From Chloroflexota bacterium (lineage in GTDB: Bacteria > Chloroflexota > Anaerolineae > Caldilineales > Caldilineaceae), in assembly GCA_016199425.1 (NCBI GenBank), contig JACQGT010000518.1, positions 1 to 6,144 on the forward strand: 6,144 nt of DNA, written 5' to 3'. Below are positions 5,568-6,144 of the stretch, piece by piece. Position numbers and translations under genes: made by a program. The first letter of the stretch is position 1; each line of letters opens with the position of its first letter. Below the pieces are notes generated by a model. It was not told the origin of the DNA. It made no database searches and worked only from the letters and a program-made list of their open reading frames with translations.

Positions 5568-5948
5568 GTGAATCGAACAATCATTAGCACCGAAAAAGCT
5601 CCCGCCGCGGTCGGCCCCTACTCTCAAGCAGTCAAAGTCGAACAGTTCGTCTTCACCTCTGGTCAGATCGGTATCAATCCGTTGACCGGTCAGCTTCGTC
5701 TTGGCATCGAAGAACAGACCCGTCAAGTTCTGGCCAATCTGGCGGCTGTGTTGTCCGCTGCCGGGTCGGGGATGGAGCGGATTGTCAAGACGACTATCTT
5801 CCTGACAGATATCGCCGAGTTTTCCACTGTCAACAAAATCTACGCTGAAGCATTCACGGGGGAGCCGCCCGCCCGCAGTACTGTGCAGGTTTCCGCTTTG
5901 CCCCTGGGTGCTCTGGTCGAGATCGAGGCGGTGGCTCTGGCGAACTGA
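5568..5948 (+). CDS. ridA: RidA, reactive enamine/imine deaminase
   Basis: A 126-residue member of the RidA (YjgF/YER057c/UK114) family, full length. RidA is a cytosolic homotrimer that hydrolyses reactive enamines and imines, such as 2-aminoacrylate released by pyridoxal-phosphate enzymes, to the keto acid and ammonia, protecting those enzymes from damage. Family motifs are TEKAPAAVGPYSQAV (8-22), FTSGQIGINPLTG (29-41), RIVKTTIFLTDI (71-82), PPARSTVQV (100-108) and ALVEIEAVA (115-123). Residues matching the active site of Escherichia coli RidA are Tyr18, Gly32, Arg103 and Glu118, all present. The GTG at 5568 is chosen because it gives the usual short N terminus before the first strand; an in-frame TTG at 5562 would add two residues. 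The ribosome binding site is weak, offset by a strong promoter. It appears to be transcribed alone. Function is very secure from the motif set. Confidence 0.96.
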   Translation: MNRTIISTEKAPAAVGPYSQAVKVEQFVFTSGQIGINPLTGQLRLGIEEQTRQVLANLAAVLSAAGSGMERIVKTTIFLTDIAEFSTVNKIYAEAFTGEPPARSTVQVSALPLGALVEIEAVALAN

Positions 5949-6002
5949 GCAATCCCTATCACTTCATTGCTCTGTCATAACTGTAGCGGTTCAGAATAGA
6001 GG

Positions 6003-6082
6003 TGTAGTTTTTCAGATAATCATTTGTAGGGGCGCTTGCTTGCTGCGCCCCTACAAAGAAAATCTTTACCTGTAAAACTATA
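6003..6082. repeat. Nested palindrome downstream of ridA
   Basis: The core is a perfect 13-bp inverted repeat, TTTGTAGGGGCGC (6023-6035) and its complement (6045-6057), around a nine-base loop. Outside it, TAGTTTTTCAG (6005-6015) and CTGTAAAACTA (6070-6080) form a second inverted repeat with one mismatch, extending with a wobble pair and a further pair to 6003/6082. The whole 80-bp stretch folds as one imperfect hairpin. The layout suggests a small mobile or dispersed element rather than a plain terminator, since no T-run follows the stem. It may still end ridA transcription. Confidence 0.7.
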
Positions 6083-6086
6083 GAAC

Positions 6087-6109
6087 ACGGATTACAGAAT
6101 TTACGGATT
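6087..6109. repeat. Short direct repeat, ACGGATT twice
   Basis: ACGGATT occurs at 6087-6093 and 6103-6109, a 16-base period. The A/T-rich text differs in composition from the genes. It resembles the ACGGATTACACGGATTT-style intergenic repeats seen in many bacterial genomes, from memory and unchecked. From here to 6144 there is no gene; the repeat tract may continue past the window edge. Confidence 0.4.
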
Positions 6110-6144
6110 TGTGCTACTCAGCCGACGAAAAGAAGGACGCAGAT

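Overview
The window is GC-rich bacterial DNA with four protein genes, all on the + strand. The source is most likely a Chloroflexota bacterium (Anaerolineae/Caldilineae-like). This is inferred from the Thr/Ala/Gln and Thr/Pro low-complexity linkers in the large surface protein, which are common in that phylum, from an MreB without the N-terminal amphipathic helix of diderm homologues, and from the dispersed palindromic repeats between genes. No rRNA or marker gene is present to prove it.

Layout. Positions 1-189 hold a possible leftward promoter and the promoter and ribosome binding site of the first gene. Positions 190-792 encode a small HEAT-repeat protein. The gap 793-974 holds a 60-bp-core inverted-repeat element and a strong promoter. 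Positions 975-4157 encode a 1060-residue membrane-anchored protein with a glycoside hydrolase family 3 (NagZ-like) domain, an Ig-like domain and three C-terminal membrane helices. Its start codon sits where transcription should begin, so its mRNA is probably leaderless. The gap 4158-4280 holds a promoter with a perfect -10 box and a small leader hairpin. Positions 4281-5294 encode MreB. The gap 5295-5567 holds a second copy of the inverted-repeat element, a near-consensus promoter and a leader of about 115 nt. Positions 5568-5948 encode RidA. The tail 5949-6144 has no gene and holds a nested palindrome and a short direct repeat.

How the genes fit together. Each gene has its own recognisable -35/-10 promoter, so this looks like four single-gene units rather than one operon. 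The GH3-like surface protein and MreB form a plausible cell-wall pair: one faces the wall, the other organises wall synthesis from inside. The HEAT protein and RidA have no evident link to them. MreC and MreD do not follow MreB here.

The most unusual signals are two. First, two intergenic inverted repeats share the same 17-26-17 architecture and 14 of 17 arm bases, and every difference is compensated in the opposite arm. Second, the GH3 domain keeps the nucleophile Asp but has replaced the family's usual acid/base and substrate-binding residues.
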